64,000 nucleotides of DNA. Origin: Martensiomyces pterosporus. Taxonomy: Eukaryota; Kickxellomycota; Kickxellomycetes; Kickxellales; Kickxellaceae. Below, in pieces: positions 1 to 10,226 of the stretch. The DNA lies in assembly GCA_025201845.1 (NCBI GenBank), contig MU603935.1:70481-134480 (forward strand), given 5' to 3'. Position numbers and translations under genes: made by a program. Every line of letters begins with the position of its first letter. Positions within the stretch are counted from its first letter, which is position 1. The notes under the pieces were generated by a model. The model saw only the letters and a list, made by a program, of their open reading frames with translations, ran no database searches and was not told where the DNA came from.

Positions 1-94
1 CTTCGGCGAAATCAAGCTGGGGCGCAGGCAATCGCGCACCTATGCCGAGGCCGGTGTACCCGCCAGACGCCGCTCGCTGGCGTACGCCGACCTG

Positions 95-3000
95 ATGGCC
101 GTCTTCTACCCGCCCAACATCATGAGCCAGCCCACGGTGACCGACACGCCTTTCGAGTGCCCCGAATGGGAGGGCGTCGATGACGCGCAGCTGGAGCAGA
201 TGGAGATCAACGACTCGGGCGTCGCCAGCTGGGAGCCCACGCTTGAGCGTGCGATCAAGTCCATCGTGTCAATCAAGGCACAGTGCGTGAGATCGTTTGA
301 CACAGAGACCAGTGGCACCTACACGGCTACCGGGTTTGTGGTAGACGCCAAGGCTGGGCTGATTTTGTCGAACAGACACGTGGTCAACCCGGCGCCCATC
401 GTGGCGCAGGCAATTTTTGTCAACTACGAGGAGGTCGAGCTGCAGCCCGTGTACCGCGACCCCATCCACGACTTTGGGTTCTTCCGGTTCGACCCGGAGA
501 AGCTCAAGTTCATGCACCTGGAGTCAATCAATCTTGCCCCGCACAAGGCCAAGATTGGCATGGAGATCCGCGTGGTCGGGAATGATGCTGGCGAGAAGCT
601 GTCCATTCTGGCTGGCACGCTCGCAAGGCTCGACCGCACGGCGCCGGAGTACGGCGTCGGCGAGTACAACGACTTCAACACCTTCTATCTGCAGGCTGCA
701 TCGGGCACCAGCGGCGGCTCATCGGGGTCGCCTGTTCTGGACATCTACGGCGATGCTGTGGCTCTCAATGCGGGCGGATCGAGCAAGGCTGCCTCGTCAT
801 TCTATCTCCCGCTCAACCGCATTGTGCGCGCCCTCGAGCTGGTGCGCTGCGGCATGCAGGTGCCTCGGGGCACGATTCAGAGCGAGTTCGAGTACCTTCC
901 CTACGACGAACTGCGCAGGCTGGGCTTGGACATGGAGATCGAAAGCAAGATGCGCGAGACGTTCCCCCAATCGCAGGGCATGCTCACTGTGCGCACCGTG
1001 CTGCCCAAGGGCCCCTCCGATGGAAGTCTGCAGTCGGGCGACATTGTGGTGGCCATCAACGGCAGGCCCACAATCGATTTCTTCGGCCTTGAGGAGGCAG
1101 CTGATACCAGCGTTGGGAAGGAGATCAAGATCAGCGTGTGGCGCGGCGGCAAGGCCTACGATGCCTGCATCAAGGTCCAAAACATGCACGACATCACACC
1201 AAGCAGGTTCATCGAGGTGGGCGGCGGTGTCGTCAACGAACTGTCGTACCAAGTAGCGAGGAGCTACGGCATTCCTGTCGGCGGCGTCTATGTGGCCAGC
1301 AGCGGCCACGTCCTTGGATCAGCTAGTGCGTGGCGTGGGTCCGTGATTTTGAGTATTGGCAATATCCCAACCCCCAATCTTGACAGCTTCGCCGATGCGT
1401 TCAGTAGACTGCGCGAGGGAAGCCGCGTCCCCGTGAGGTTCTTTGCCCTCGAACAGCCGTACAAGCAGAAAGTAACTATTATGAATGTGACTACGCACTG
1501 GCACGCCCTGCGTATGGCCAGCCGCGACGTGTCTACCGGGTACTGGATCTACAGGGAGCTCAAGACACCCGAGTCCCCCACCGAACCCATTGCGCCGCAG
1601 ACGGCGTCTGTGGGCAGGCTGCCCAAGACTCTGGCGCCTGGGGACAGGGTGTGGCCCAGCATTGTACTCCTTGATTTTCACATTCCCTACCTCGTGGACG
1701 GCATGAAAAACACACAGTACATCGGGCCCGGGATCATCGTTGACAAGGAGAATGGATACATCCTGTGTGACCGCGACTCAGTACCCATCGGCGTGGGCGA
1801 CATCTACATCACGATTGCCGGGTCTATTGTGCTTGTAGGCAATGTCGAGTTCCTCCACCCGGTGTACAACTTTGCTATTGTCAAGTACGACCCGAAGCAG
1901 ATTGGCCAGACCCCCGTCGAGGACATCAGGTTCCATCCGGGGTGTATGAGCGGCGACGAGAACCTGGAGCAGGGAGACGCAGTCTATTTGGTGGCGGTGG
2001 GCAATGACCAGAACCCGGTTGTCAGGCGCACGGAGATAGCCTCACGGAGCATGGTCAGCACGCGCGAGTGCCTGCCTCCCAGGTTCCGCTGCATCAACGT
2101 CGAGGCCGTCAAGCTCAACGACCAGCCCTCATGCCAGGGCGGCGTGCTGTGTGACGAGAATGGGCTGGTCAAGGGGCTGTGGACAAACGTGTCGTCGCAG
2201 GACCACAACCACAAGGACACGAGCGTCATGACGGGCCTCGATGTGTCGCTCCTGCAGCCGACTATTGAGGCCCTGCGCAGTGGCCGCCACCCAGACATCC
2301 GCTCCCTCGATATCGAGCTGTGGACTGTGAAATTGGCGGCTGCGCGCACGCTGGGGCTGAGTGCCGAGCGTATCCGCCAGGTGGAGCAGTCGCACAAAGA
2401 CAACCCAAAGCTCCTCTATGTGCTCGGTCTTCTCACCAGCGAGTCGCCGGCTGCCAAGCTGCTGCGGACCGGCGACATCATCCTCGAGAAGAACGGCCGC
2501 TTGGTGCATGACGTGCGCGACGTCGGCGTCATATACGACGAAAAGGTCGTGGACCTAGTCGTCCTGCGCGAGGGCAAGGAAATCACCCTGACGAAAAGGT
2601 CGTGGACCTAGTCGTCCTGCGCGAGGGCAAGGAAATCACCCTGCACGTGCCTACCACGAACCTGGAGGGGATGGAAACCAGGCGTGTTGTGCACTGGTCC
2701 GGTGCCCTTGTCCAGCAGCCCTACCGCGCGGTGCAGGAGCAGATCCGCCAGCTCCCATCGTCGGTCTATGTGTCGTGCACCCTCTATGGGTCGCCGGCAA
2801 ACTGCTATGGCCTGAGACCCGGCATGTGGATCACCGAGATTGAGAACAGAAAGGTGAAGACCATCGACGAGTTCATTGATATCCTGAAGGAGCTCAACCT
2901 GGATCGCCCCCTATATGCAGGCGAAGATGAGAGCATTGGGTCGCTGGAGGATATGAAGAGCGGGAGGTATGTAAGGATCACGGTGGTCAACAGGAACGAA

Positions 3001-3108
3001 GTCACGAGGGTCCTGAGTCTGCGCTTGGACAACCATTACTGGCCGCCCTGGCAGCTGGTGCGGGATCCGGGGACTGCCAGCGGGTGGAAGTCGATCCACC
3101 ACATCTGA
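95..3108 (+). CDS. NMA111: Nma111/Ynm3-type HtrA-like nuclear serine protease, frame interrupted by a 53-bp tandem duplication
   Basis: This is a double-length HtrA-like protease of the fungal Nma111 family, linked in yeast to nuclear protein quality control and apoptosis-like death. The first protease unit shows the trypsin-like triad: His near residue 95 in LSNRHVV, Asp near 126 in HDFGFFRFD, and Ser near 209-210 in SGGSSGSP. PDZ-like segments and a second, degenerate protease unit follow, as is usual for the family. Without the repeat at 2537-2643 the product from 95 would be about 986 residues, close to the family length of roughly 1,000. As assembled, frame one stops at 2611 and the rest reads in another frame from about 2602 to 3108. 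Removing 53 bases (for example as an intron at 2546-2598) restores one frame. The start is uncertain: the frame is open to the window edge, and the ATG at 122 is also possible. The family call is firm. Confidence 0.9.
2537..2643. repeat. 53-bp perfect tandem duplication inside NMA111
   Basis: The copies at 2538-2590 and 2591-2643 are identical, and the match extends one base leftward. The length is not a multiple of three, so it shifts the frame. Each copy contains AGGT, so a GT in copy one (2546) and an AG in copy two (2598) delimit exactly 53 bases. The new junction also makes CTGAC, a branch-site-like motif, just before the AG. Confidence 0.95.
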
Positions 3109-3302
3109 CATCTTTCTTTGCCTCCTGTCTATCTCGCTTTTTGGTTTGCCCTGTCTCTGCTTATGTGCGGCCCAGACTGCCTTTCAATGTCCTTTTGATG
3201 TTTCTATGTTTTACTATAAATGAGTATAAAAACGAGATCCTTGAGAAACAGCAGGCCCTGGGCTCCTGCAGAATGGCAACGCAAAGCGGCTGCCTTTCGC
3301 CC

Positions 3303-3962
3303 TTACAGCGAGTTCTTTGTAACATAATTCCGGACATTCATGTACGCAGCGTGCGCAACCTCGCCTTCAGCCACATCTCCGTACAGCACAATGGCAGCCT
3401 CCCTGGTGGGATCTGGAACCTCCAGGGTCTCCAGCTGGGAGTCCAGCAGCTTGGGGTTGAAAAAGTGGTCCTTCCTCTCCTTCAGCCTCCTCTCCAGCTC
3501 CTGCTTCGACACATCAATGTGCACAAACACCGTATCATGAGTCAGCGCATCGGCATCCGAATCGCCCCTGGAGAGAAACTCGCGGTAGCTGCGCTTCAGC
3601 GACGAGCACCCGCACACAATATACATCCTTTGCGTGTCGCTGTCGCTGTGGCTACGGTCGTTGACGATTCGCCGGATTTTCGACAAGGATGCGTCCTGGC
3701 CCTCGAGCAGCTTCTGCGCCTCCTCTTCTATCTTTGCACGGACTGCGGAGAGCCACGGCCACCGGTCGCTGTCTACCAGGGACTCGCCACGGGTCATCTT
3801 CTCTATGTTTGCAGCGGGGTGCAAGGCGTCGGCGTCGATGAAGGGCACGCCACCCAGGGTCTCGGCAAGCCTGGCGCCGATCGTGGTTTTCCCGCACCCG
3901 CTGACGCCCATGACGATGATGGCGCGGATGGGGTACACACTGTGGGAGTCTGGAACAAGCAT
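3303..3962 (-). CDS. Gluconokinase (GntK/IdnK family)
   Basis: This should be a cytosolic kinase phosphorylating D-gluconate to 6-phosphogluconate for the pentose phosphate pathway. The 219-residue product has a Walker A loop GVSGCGKT at residues 19-26 near the start, the family signature DRWPWL in the middle, and an ALTHDTVFVHIDV strand followed by the usual KDHFF region. I chose the ATG at 3962 because it sits 18 residues before the P-loop, as in the family. The frame is open upstream to about 4136, but that stretch reads as a hydrophobic run unlike any gluconokinase and is probably 5' leader. The gene is convergent with NMA111, with stops about 195 bp apart. No lesion is visible. Confidence 0.9.
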   Translation of the reverse strand: MLVPDSHSVYPIRAIIVMGVSGCGKTTIGARLAETLGGVPFIDADALHPAANIEKMTRGESLVDSDRWPWLSAVRAKIEEEAQKLLEGQDASLSKIRRIVNDRSHSDSDTQRMYIVCGCSSLKRSYREFLSRGDSDADALTHDTVFVHIDVSKQELERRLKERKDHFFNPKLLDSQLETLEVPDPTREAAIVLYGDVAEGEVAHAAYMNVRNYVTKNSL

Positions 3963-4797
3963 GTCAACTGGCAGTAATGGCGTTTTTGCTGATAGCGCAA
4001 AGGGAGCAGAAGCAGATAATAAGAGCAGAAATAAAGCAAGAGTGGGAAGGAGAAAGAAAGTGAGCACGGGGCTGGAGTCTATGCACAGGGAAACGGAAGG
4101 CTCCGGCACAAATGCACTATCAGTCCTGCTGTGCACTCCACGAGCTTCTGTGTGGTTGGGGAGCAGCGCTTCGTGTTAGCAAAAAGCATGCTCGGTGCCT
4201 GCTGCCTTTGTTCGTGGGATTTCCCACACAGTTCATCCACCGGGCGATCTCCCCGAGCGATTGCAAAGCTGCTTTTCTTGCCTTTCCACGTTACGGATAA
4301 ACCACCTCCCTGCCATGATGCGCGAGAGGGCTCAGGAAACCAGCGGTGGCTGGGGTTCTGCAGAGGCGAAGAGTTGCTGTTGCTGCTGCTGGTAGCGTTG
4401 CTGTTGCTGTTGCTGCCTGCTGTTGCTGCCTGCTGCTGCTGTATGTGCGTGTGCGCCACGACGCTCTTTTTCCACGCGTGCTGGAAACTGCATGCAATCT
4501 CATCCTGGTCCCTGTACCAAAGATAACGCAGGCCGGCGTTATTACAAGCAGTCCACCTCCCCAAAAACCTGGACACCTTGCTCAGCCAAAAGAGGCAAGA
4601 GCTGGGCAGCGAGGCTGGAAGCGCGAGCAGATGCTCATGTGATCCTGCCCAATACCAAGCCCGCATGCCAATAAGCGATATATTCTATGTCGATTATTCC
4701 TCTGCTCGGAAGCCCCAACCCACCACCTCGCTAAGCCCCTCTGCATATCTACATCTATCTAATTCTGTAAACCCCCATACAAGCACCAAAAACAGAC
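3963..4797. other. Divergent intergenic region with CTG-rich tract
   Basis: This lies between the divergent gluconokinase and SmG genes. It holds a CTG/GTTGCTG tract at about 4376-4440 that leaves all frames open as homopolymer-like peptides, which I do not regard as coding. No RNA gene or conserved protein was recognised. Promoters for both neighbours should be here. Confidence 0.6.
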
Positions 4798-5034
4798 ATG
4801 GTCAAAGCGGTGGCACCGGAGCTCAAGCTGTACATGGACAAGCGGCTGCATCTCCAGCTCAACGCAGGTCGGGATGTCACAGGTGTTCTGCGCGGCTACG
4901 ACGCCTTCATGAACATCTACTTGGACGATGCGCATGAGGAGATCTCGGAGGACAAGCGTGAGTCCCTGGGCAAGGTGGTTATCCGCGGAAACAGCATCAT
5001 TTCCATGGAGGCCCTGGAGCCCATCGACGGCTAG
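4798..5034 (+). CDS. SMG: Small nuclear ribonucleoprotein G (Sm protein G)
   Basis: This 78-residue single-exon gene encodes the SmG subunit of the heptameric Sm ring on spliceosomal U1, U2, U4 and U5 snRNAs. The whole protein is one Sm fold. Sm1 contains LNAGRDVTGVLRGYDAFMNI, with the conserved G and D and the DxFMN core. Sm2 ends with VIRGNSIISMEALEP, matching the IRGNSI signature of SmG. Length and start agree with other SmG proteins. It is one of three splicing genes in the window, with the FHA gene at 12.2-14.7 kb and SF3A1 at 52 kb. Confidence 0.96.
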   Translation: MVKAVAPELKLYMDKRLHLQLNAGRDVTGVLRGYDAFMNIYLDDAHEEISEDKRESLGKVVIRGNSIISMEALEPIDG

Positions 5035-5188
5035 AACAAACCAGTTCCAAATAAGCGTCTTCCGGTGTAGTGCGTGTTGTGAACATAGTCTCAAAGCCCT
5101 GCTACAAGCCCTCTAGAGTAGTGGCATACCCGTGTTTGTTTATTAAATTTGCTTTAAATGGCGCCGAAAAGGCCGAAAACAGTCAAAG

Positions 5189-6019
5189 TTATGCAGCAGT
5201 GGAGACATTGTTAACGAACTCGATCAGCAGCTGGATCGCCTCGTTGGCGCGCTTTGCCTGCTCAGGGACGGACCAGTCGCCACGGGCACCGCAGAACCCA
5301 TGGTGCATGTCGTCGAAAGAGTTAACTCTGTTAACGAACTTGACGTTGGCGCGCTTTGCCTGCTCAGGGACGGACCAGTCGCCACGGGCACCGCAGAACC
5401 CATGGTGCATGTCGTCGAACCGCACCATCTGGCACCTAGCTCCAAACGCCTTGGCCTTGGTCTTCGCAAAGGCGCTGGTGAAATCGGGCTCGTCCTTGCT
5501 GGGCAGCGCCAGCAGGGGCGCCTTGACCTTGTCAAAGTCCTCATCAACCAAAAGAGCTGGGTGCACAACGGCACCGCCCGCGAGGCCCTCGAGCTCGGCA
5601 AGCGCCGAAATGACCATCTTGCTGCCCCAGCAGAACCCCACGGCACTAATTGACGTCGCGCCATTGCTGAGGAGGTGGTCGCGGGCAGCGAGATACGTGG
5701 GCTTGTTGGTGGCCCAGCTGCCCCGGGTCTCCACGAACTTGGCAAAGACACCGGCCTTGCCCAGATCAGCCTCTGTCAGGGGATCGCCCTTGAGGAAGTC
5801 GGGCAGGATGACCTGGTACCCGGCGCCGGCGAGAATGTCGCAGAGTTGGATGACGTTCGGGTGGTACCCGAAGATGTCGTAGTTGACGATGATGCCGCGC
5901 TTCGAGGCCTTGTCGCCAACGTAGTAGCAGGCCACGTCGCCGAGCTTGCCCATCTCGCCGGTCTGCGTGTACTGGGCCTTCACAGGAGGAGTGTTGCAGC
6001 AAGCACTAGGGAAAGACAT
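5189..6019 (-). CDS. Dienelactone hydrolase family protein with an internally duplicated C-terminal His loop
   Basis: This is an alpha/beta hydrolase of the dienelactone hydrolase family (276 residues). The nucleophile is the Cys in VGFCWGSK, an acidic residue lies near DEPDF, and the catalytic His is in HHGFCGARGDW. It is paralogous to the next gene (6383-7108), sharing the start MSF.SACCNTPPV and the full domain order. The His-containing block FDDMHHGFCGARGDWSVPEQ occurs twice, in frame, separated by a short linker. At DNA level 5242-5317 and 5344-5419 match over 76 bp at a 102-bp period. The outer copy continues into the normal family C-terminus. The inner copy keeps a shortened version with six codons missing. 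Substrate unknown; no aromatic-degradation cluster surrounds it. Confidence 0.88.
   Translation of the reverse strand: MSFPSACCNTPPVKAQYTQTGEMGKLGDVACYYVGDKASKRGIIVNYDIFGYHPNVIQLCDILAGAGYQVILPDFLKGDPLTEADLGKAGVFAKFVETRGSWATNKPTYLAARDHLLSNGATSISAVGFCWGSKMVISALAELEGLAGGAVVHPALLVDEDFDKVKAPLLALPSKDEPDFTSAFAKTKAKAFGARCQMVRFDDMHHGFCGARGDWSVPEQAKRANVKFVNRVNSFDDMHHGFCGARGDWSVPEQAKRANEAIQLLIEFVNNVSTAA
5242..5419. repeat. In-frame 102-bp-period duplication in the hydrolase gene
   Basis: Two identical 76-bp blocks (5242-5317 and 5344-5419) encode the active-site His loop. A flanking 12-mer, tgttaacgaact, is also repeated at 5209-5220 and 5329-5340, but the spacer differs by 18 bases. This is therefore a duplication followed by deletion rather than a clean copy. 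Confidence 0.9.
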
Positions 6020-6382
6020 TGTTCGGCTACTAGAATGGAGAGCGCAAAAAGTGCGAGGAAAGAGGTGAGAAGAGAGCTGGGGGGAGGAAGAAAGCAGGTG
6101 TGTGTGAGTGCTCGTCCACGCCTGTTCGCTATTTCATCGATTTCCACGTTTTTTCATCTCAGCACTACTGCTGGCGAGCATTGTTTTCCCCATGCGTCGT
6201 TTTCAGATTAGGCGAAGAAATTTGCACACACAAACCACCCGTAATCTCCGACAACGCCTGCCGGGTCTCCAGACAGCACTCCAATTAAAAGCGTGCAGCT
6301 TACAAATCGAAGTCTACCAAGCCTCCCTGTTAGGTATAAAAAAGGATGATGACGACTGCAGGATAGTGCGTCCTGCTGCTGC
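6020..6382. other. Promoter/spacer between tandem hydrolase genes
   Basis: This 363-bp spacer separates two same-strand paralogues. It should contain the promoter of the 5189-6019 gene and the 3' end of the 6383-7108 gene. No additional gene was recognised. Confidence 0.5.
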
Positions 6383-7108
6383 TCAGGCGAGGATGCTCTT
6401 GAAGAACTGGGTGGTGAGCTGGATTACGCGGTTCACGTCGTCAGCGGTCTCGGGCTTGTCAAAGTCACCGCGGGCACCGCAGAACCCATGTTTCTGGTTA
6501 TCAAAGCGCACCTGCACCGACTTGTCGCCAAAGGGCTTCGCCTTGGCAATGGCAAAGTCCTCAGTAAAGTCCCTTTCGTCCTTCGTAGGCGCGAGGAAGA
6601 CCGGGCCCCTGGCATTCTCAAAGTCCTCCTTGGTCAGCGCCGACGGATGCACCAAAGCGCCGCCAATAATGCCGCTGTTCTCCTCGCCCAGTGCACTCAT
6701 CGCCAACTTGCCTCCCCAGCAGAATCCGACCGCGCCCACATGCTTGACACCCTCCTCCTCGAGCACCCTCTGCCCAGCCTTGAAGATTTTTCTGTTGTAG
6801 GACCAGGGTCCGCGTCTCTCCTTGAAGTTTTCAAACACCGCCGGGTTGCCCAAGTCAGCCACGGTCAGGGGCTTTCCCTCGAGGAAGTCGGGCACAACGA
6901 CGCGCACGCCGGATCTGGACAGGAGGTCGGCGAACTGGAAGGCATTGAGATGGAACCCGAAGATGTCGTAGCAAAGGATGACGCCGCGCTCGGAGCCCTT
7001 GTTGCCCACAATGTAGTACGTCACGCCGTCGCGCTCGGTGGTCTCGCCGGTGGGCGTGTATTCGGCCTGGACGGGCGGGGTGTTGCAGCAAGCGCTAACG
7101 AATGACAT
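6383..7108 (-). CDS. Dienelactone hydrolase family protein
   Basis: This 241-residue alpha/beta hydrolase is the intact paralogue of the neighbouring 5189-6019 gene. It has Cys in GFCWGGK (nucleophile), a downstream DERDF acidic segment and a single His loop KHGFCGARGDF. Its length is typical of the family, which makes it the reference for judging the duplication next door. The two genes are tandem in the same orientation and share the N-terminal SACCNTPPV block, so they arose by local gene duplication followed by substantial divergence. The cellular substrate cannot be told from sequence. A TATA-like site lies about 100 bp upstream. Confidence 0.93.
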   Translation of the reverse strand: MSFVSACCNTPPVQAEYTPTGETTERDGVTYYIVGNKGSERGVILCYDIFGFHLNAFQFADLLSRSGVRVVVPDFLEGKPLTVADLGNPAVFENFKERRGPWSYNRKIFKAGQRVLEEEGVKHVGAVGFCWGGKLAMSALGEENSGIIGGALVHPSALTKEDFENARGPVFLAPTKDERDFTEDFAIAKAKPFGDKSVQVRFDNQKHGFCGARGDFDKPETADDVNRVIQLTTQFFKSILA

Positions 7109-7207
7109 TGCTTCTGTTGGCTGTAAGCGGCGGTAGAGTAAGTAGAGATGCGATGTGTTGCGCTGGTGAGCAGTGGGTTTAACAGCAGCATGGAAGGTCC
7201 CGTCCCC

Positions 7208-7215
7208 TTTTTATA
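7208..7215 (-). promoter_or_regulatory. TATA-like element upstream of the second hydrolase gene
   Basis: The minus strand reads TATAAAAA here, about 100 bp before the ATG at 7108. This is a plausible core promoter by motif and distance only. Confidence 0.45.
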
Positions 7216-7694
7216 CAACCTGGCACATGGCCTATAGACCACAGTAGAAATAGCATATGAAGAGGCGTGTGTATGCAAAGGATTTGTAATAAAACGGGAA
7301 AAAGCTATATTTCTGCCAACTCCGAAATCCATGGCATAAAAAGCCGTTTAGCCAGGCCGCCAGCAGCCACCATATTTTCGCGGGAAAACGGTTTTCCCCC
7401 CATGCGGAACTTGGCCCACTGCTTTCGCGCTCAGGAAATGGCTCGCCAAGTCGAGACCATACTCCAAGACCAGGGCCGGAGTCCGCGGGCTGCGGGTACC
7501 CACTCGCTCGCTTCATTGGAATCGCCCTTGTAGCAAGGTGCGCTGTGGCTAATTGTTTTTCCTGTGTTTGCTGCTGTGCCCAGCATTCAGCGGTTTTTGG
7601 GTTTGCTGCTAGTCTTACTCCGGCTAAATGGAAATGAACAACAGAACAGAGCATATCAGAATTCAAGCTAAGAATAAAACAATAAAGAGTTGAA
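7216..7694. other. Intergenic spacer
   Basis: This lies between the hydrolase promoter and the 3' end of the J-domain gene. It has no recognised coding, RNA or repeat feature. The part next to 7660-7692 is A/T-rich, consistent with the 3' flank of the J-domain gene. Confidence 0.45.
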
Positions 7695-10226
7695 TCACTG
7701 GTAATGCTGCTGCTGGTACTGCTGTGTGTACTGCTGGTGCTGGTACTGATCCTGCGCCTGCTGACTGTAGTAATCGCTTTGCTGGCCGTAGTACTCCGAT
7801 GCTGGCCGCCGATACCCGTTTCCTGAAGCCGCGCCATTGCTATATCCAGCGGGAATCTGGCGCGTGCCCTCAGCAGGATGCTGCTGCTGCTGGTAGCCGC
7901 TATTCATCGGAGGCACAGAATACCCCGAGTGGCTCTGGGGATTCGGGGCCTCTGCATATGTCGTCGACTGGGCGTACGACTGTGGCCGGTACAGATTCGG
8001 CGGTGGCTGTTGTTGCTGGTATGCTTCGTAGTCAGGGACAGTGTCTCGCACATACGCTGGCTGCTGTGGCTGTGGTGCCTCCTGCGTCATATTCGATCTG
8101 ATCGTCGAGATGCTATCGTAATGCACACTGGTTGACCGCATGCGATCTCTCGACCTCGGCTGCTTATGGCCAGGTAGTCCGTACCCAGCCTTGAGATGCT
8201 CACGAATGGGGTTGTATTCTTTCTGGGGCTGCTGCTGCTGGTGGTGGTGCCCTGAAGATGCTGCTTCCGGCACTGCAGACGACGACGATCTGCCTCTAGC
8301 CACCATGTCTGGCATCGGCTCGTAGTACTGTTGAGTGGCGCCGTAAGTGGACTTCAACTCGGCAGCAGAAATCGGCTGCCTATGCCCCTCAGCAGCAGGC
8401 GGGGACAACGGCGCAGGCCGGTACACGGGTGCTTGCGAGCGACTTGGCTGTCCTGTGGGTGACTGTGGCTGTGCGGTGGGCACCGACCTGGTGGCTGGTG
8501 TGGTTCGGTTGACTTTGGGCCGGGATTTGAGAATGTTCGCGCCAGTTGCCTTCAGTGCCTCCTTGATCCCCGTGTGCGGTCGTGGCCCCATCATAGCCGA
8601 TCGGCTCTGGCCGCTGGCACCCGTCTCCTCAGCTCTCTTTGCCGGCCGCAGCTTGTTACGCGCTGCTGCCAGCAAGCCCTCGGCATCGTTTCTGGACGTC
8701 GGGCGACCAACGTCTCTGGTGCTAGGCGGCTCGGAGGGCGCATATGAGCTGTGTGTGCGAGATGGAGACAGCGGAACTGATGCAGTGGATACATTCCGCT
8801 CTATAGGTTTCACCCTCGGCCTTTCTTTTTCCACCGCAGCAGCTGCTTCTGCCGCTGGTGCTGGCATGGGAAACTCGTGAGCGGCGGTCGCTGTTGGCTG
8901 GGTGTAGCGATATGCACTGGAGCCGGGCGCAACAGCCTCGGCTGCATTGCTTTTCGCGCTTATCTTTGGCCTGGCCTGCTCGCTTTCGCGGCGCTTAAAT
9001 GCTGGCTCGTGCATTGGAGGTGACCCGCTCTTGTGGACAGTAGCGGGTCTTTCTGTCGCTGCTGCGGCGGGGTGCTGTTTCTGAGCATGCCTAGTCGGGG
9101 GCGGCTCAACAGGCGTGTTTCCCAAGTTGCTGTCCACCTCCTCTACCTCTACCTCAACAACACTACCGTCGTCGTCGTCGTCGTCCTTGTAGTCTGTCGT
9201 GTGTGGCTTTGCGTTGCCTGTCCTGCTGCTGGATGCTGCGGTGGCTGGCCGGCTGGTTGACTGGTGCCTCTGCTGACTCTGACTCTGCTGACTCTGCTGA
9301 CTCTGCTGACTCTGCTGGTCATCGATATTGCGTGTTTTGCGCTCACCGAATGCATTCTGTGGCACGCCATTAACAGTAACTTCCTTGTATCCATCTGGCG
9401 ATACCTTCGTAACAGTAACATTGCCCTGGCCATCGTCCTCCTCGATCATCTGCACTTTGACGCCGTTGACAACCTGAATAGACGTCCTGGTCGACGGCCC
9501 CATTGCGCCTCTCAGTCCACCAGGGCCACCCATGGATGACGACGACACAAAACTAAACGACCCCGTAGCAGGCATTCCGCCACCAAACGGCGATGAGAAC
9601 ATCATCGACCCCATGAACCCGCCCGCGCCCTCTCCAAACACCGATGAGAACGACGATCCACCGCCCGCCTCCCTAGCCTGTGTGACACCAGCACCTGCAT
9701 AAGGCCTACGCTCGCGCTCAATACTCTGCACATGGTCATCTGCCTGGCCTCTCAGCCCACCGCTGCCGGAGGAGCTTCTAGAAAAGAACGGGTCGGCAAA
9801 TGGGTCGCTTCCAAACATCGGCCCTGAGCCCATCCCCGAATGCATGCCAAAGACGAACTCGAACGGGTCTCTGCCGCCAAAGAACTCTCTGAATATCTCG
9901 TCGGCCGTGCGGAACCTGAACCCGCCATACTCCCCGCCCTGCCGCTGCTCGCTGTAGTATGAATGGGAGGCGTCGGGAGGCGGCTGGAACCCGCGCTTCA
10001 GCCCGTCCACGCCGTACTTGTCGTACCGCTGGCGTGTCTCTGGGTCGCTCAAGACAGAGTATGCCTCGGCCAGCTCCTTGAACCGGTGCTCGGCTTCTTC
10101 GCGGCAGTTGGGATTCTTGTCTGGGTGCCATTTGAGAGAGAGCCGCCGGTATGCCTTTTTAATCTCGTCGGGCGTCGCATTGGGCCCGATGCCCAGGAGG
10201 TCGTAGTATTTCTGGTCGCTAGCCAT
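7695..10226 (-). CDS. J-domain (Hsp40) co-chaperone with long disordered Q/Y-rich tail
   Basis: This 843-residue class B-like DnaJ protein should stimulate Hsp70 ATPase. The N-terminal J domain (residues about 5-72) has the invariant HPD at 34-36 (KWHPDKNPN) and ends with [16 protein letters not shown]-rich region follows ([10 protein letters not shown] and similar). No Cys-rich zinc domain is seen. The remaining roughly 550 residues are low complexity: a (SQQ)n tract from 9-bp repeats, an Asp run, and a prion-like Tyr/Gln C-terminus ([18 protein letters not shown]). I start at the ATG at 10226; the frame is open to 10436 but that part resembles leader. The layout recalls DNAJB6-type proteins, but the tail is not conserved enough to name an orthologue. 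Confidence 0.88.
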   Translation of the reverse strand: MASDQKYYDLLGIGPNATPDEIKKAYRRLSLKWHPDKNPNCREEAEHRFKELAEAYSVLSDPETRQRYDKYGVDGLKRGFQPPPDASHSYYSEQRQGGEYGGFRFRTADEIFREFFGGRDPFEFVFGMHSGMGSGPMFGSDPFADPFFSRSSSGSGGLRGQADDHVQSIERERRPYAGAGVTQAREAGGGSSFSSVFGEGAGGFMGSMMFSSPFGGGMPATGSFSFVSSSSMGGPGGLRGAMGPSTRTSIQVVNGVKVQMIEEDDGQGNVTVTKVSPDGYKEVTVNGVPQNAFGERKTRNIDDQQSQQSQQSQQSQSQQRHQSTSRPATAASSSRTGNAKPHTTDYKDDDDDDGSVVEVEVEEVDSNLGNTPVEPPPTRHAQKQHPAAAATERPATVHKSGSPPMHEPAFKRRESEQARPKISAKSNAAEAVAPGSSAYRYTQPTATAAHEFPMPAPAAEAAAAVEKERPRVKPIERNVSTASVPLSPSRTHSSYAPSEPPSTRDVGRPTSRNDAEGLLAAARNKLRPAKRAEETGASGQSRSAMMGPRPHTGIKEALKATGANILKSRPKVNRTTPATRSVPTAQPQSPTGQPSRSQAPVYRPAPLSPPAAEGHRQPISAAELKSTYGATQQYYEPMPDMVARGRSSSSAVPEAASSGHHHQQQQPQKEYNPIREHLKAGYGLPGHKQPRSRDRMRSTSVHYDSISTIRSNMTQEAPQPQQPAYVRDTVPDYEAYQQQQPPPNLYRPQSYAQSTTYAEAPNPQSHSGYSVPPMNSGYQQQQHPAEGTRQIPAGYSNGAASGNGYRRPASEYYGQQSDYYSQQAQDQYQHQQYTQQYQQQHYQ
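9268..9318. repeat. 9-bp tandem repeat (CTCTGCTGA-type) encoding SQQ units
   Basis: About five near-perfect 9-bp units lie within the J-domain gene and encode a (Ser-Gln-Gln)n tract on the minus strand. It is a likely length-polymorphic coding minisatellite. Confidence 0.85.

Noticed and set aside
417..1256. Long overlapping frame inside NMA111
   Set aside because: It is an out-of-frame shadow of a well-supported protease and encodes a Ser/Arg-rich peptide with no domain.
3084..3977. Long plus-strand frame opposite gluconokinase
   Set aside because: Antisense shadow of the kinase; the P-loop and DRWPWL motif are on the minus strand.
6335..6343. Plus-strand TATAAAAAA
   Set aside because: It faces the 3' ends of minus-strand genes and no plus-strand gene follows.
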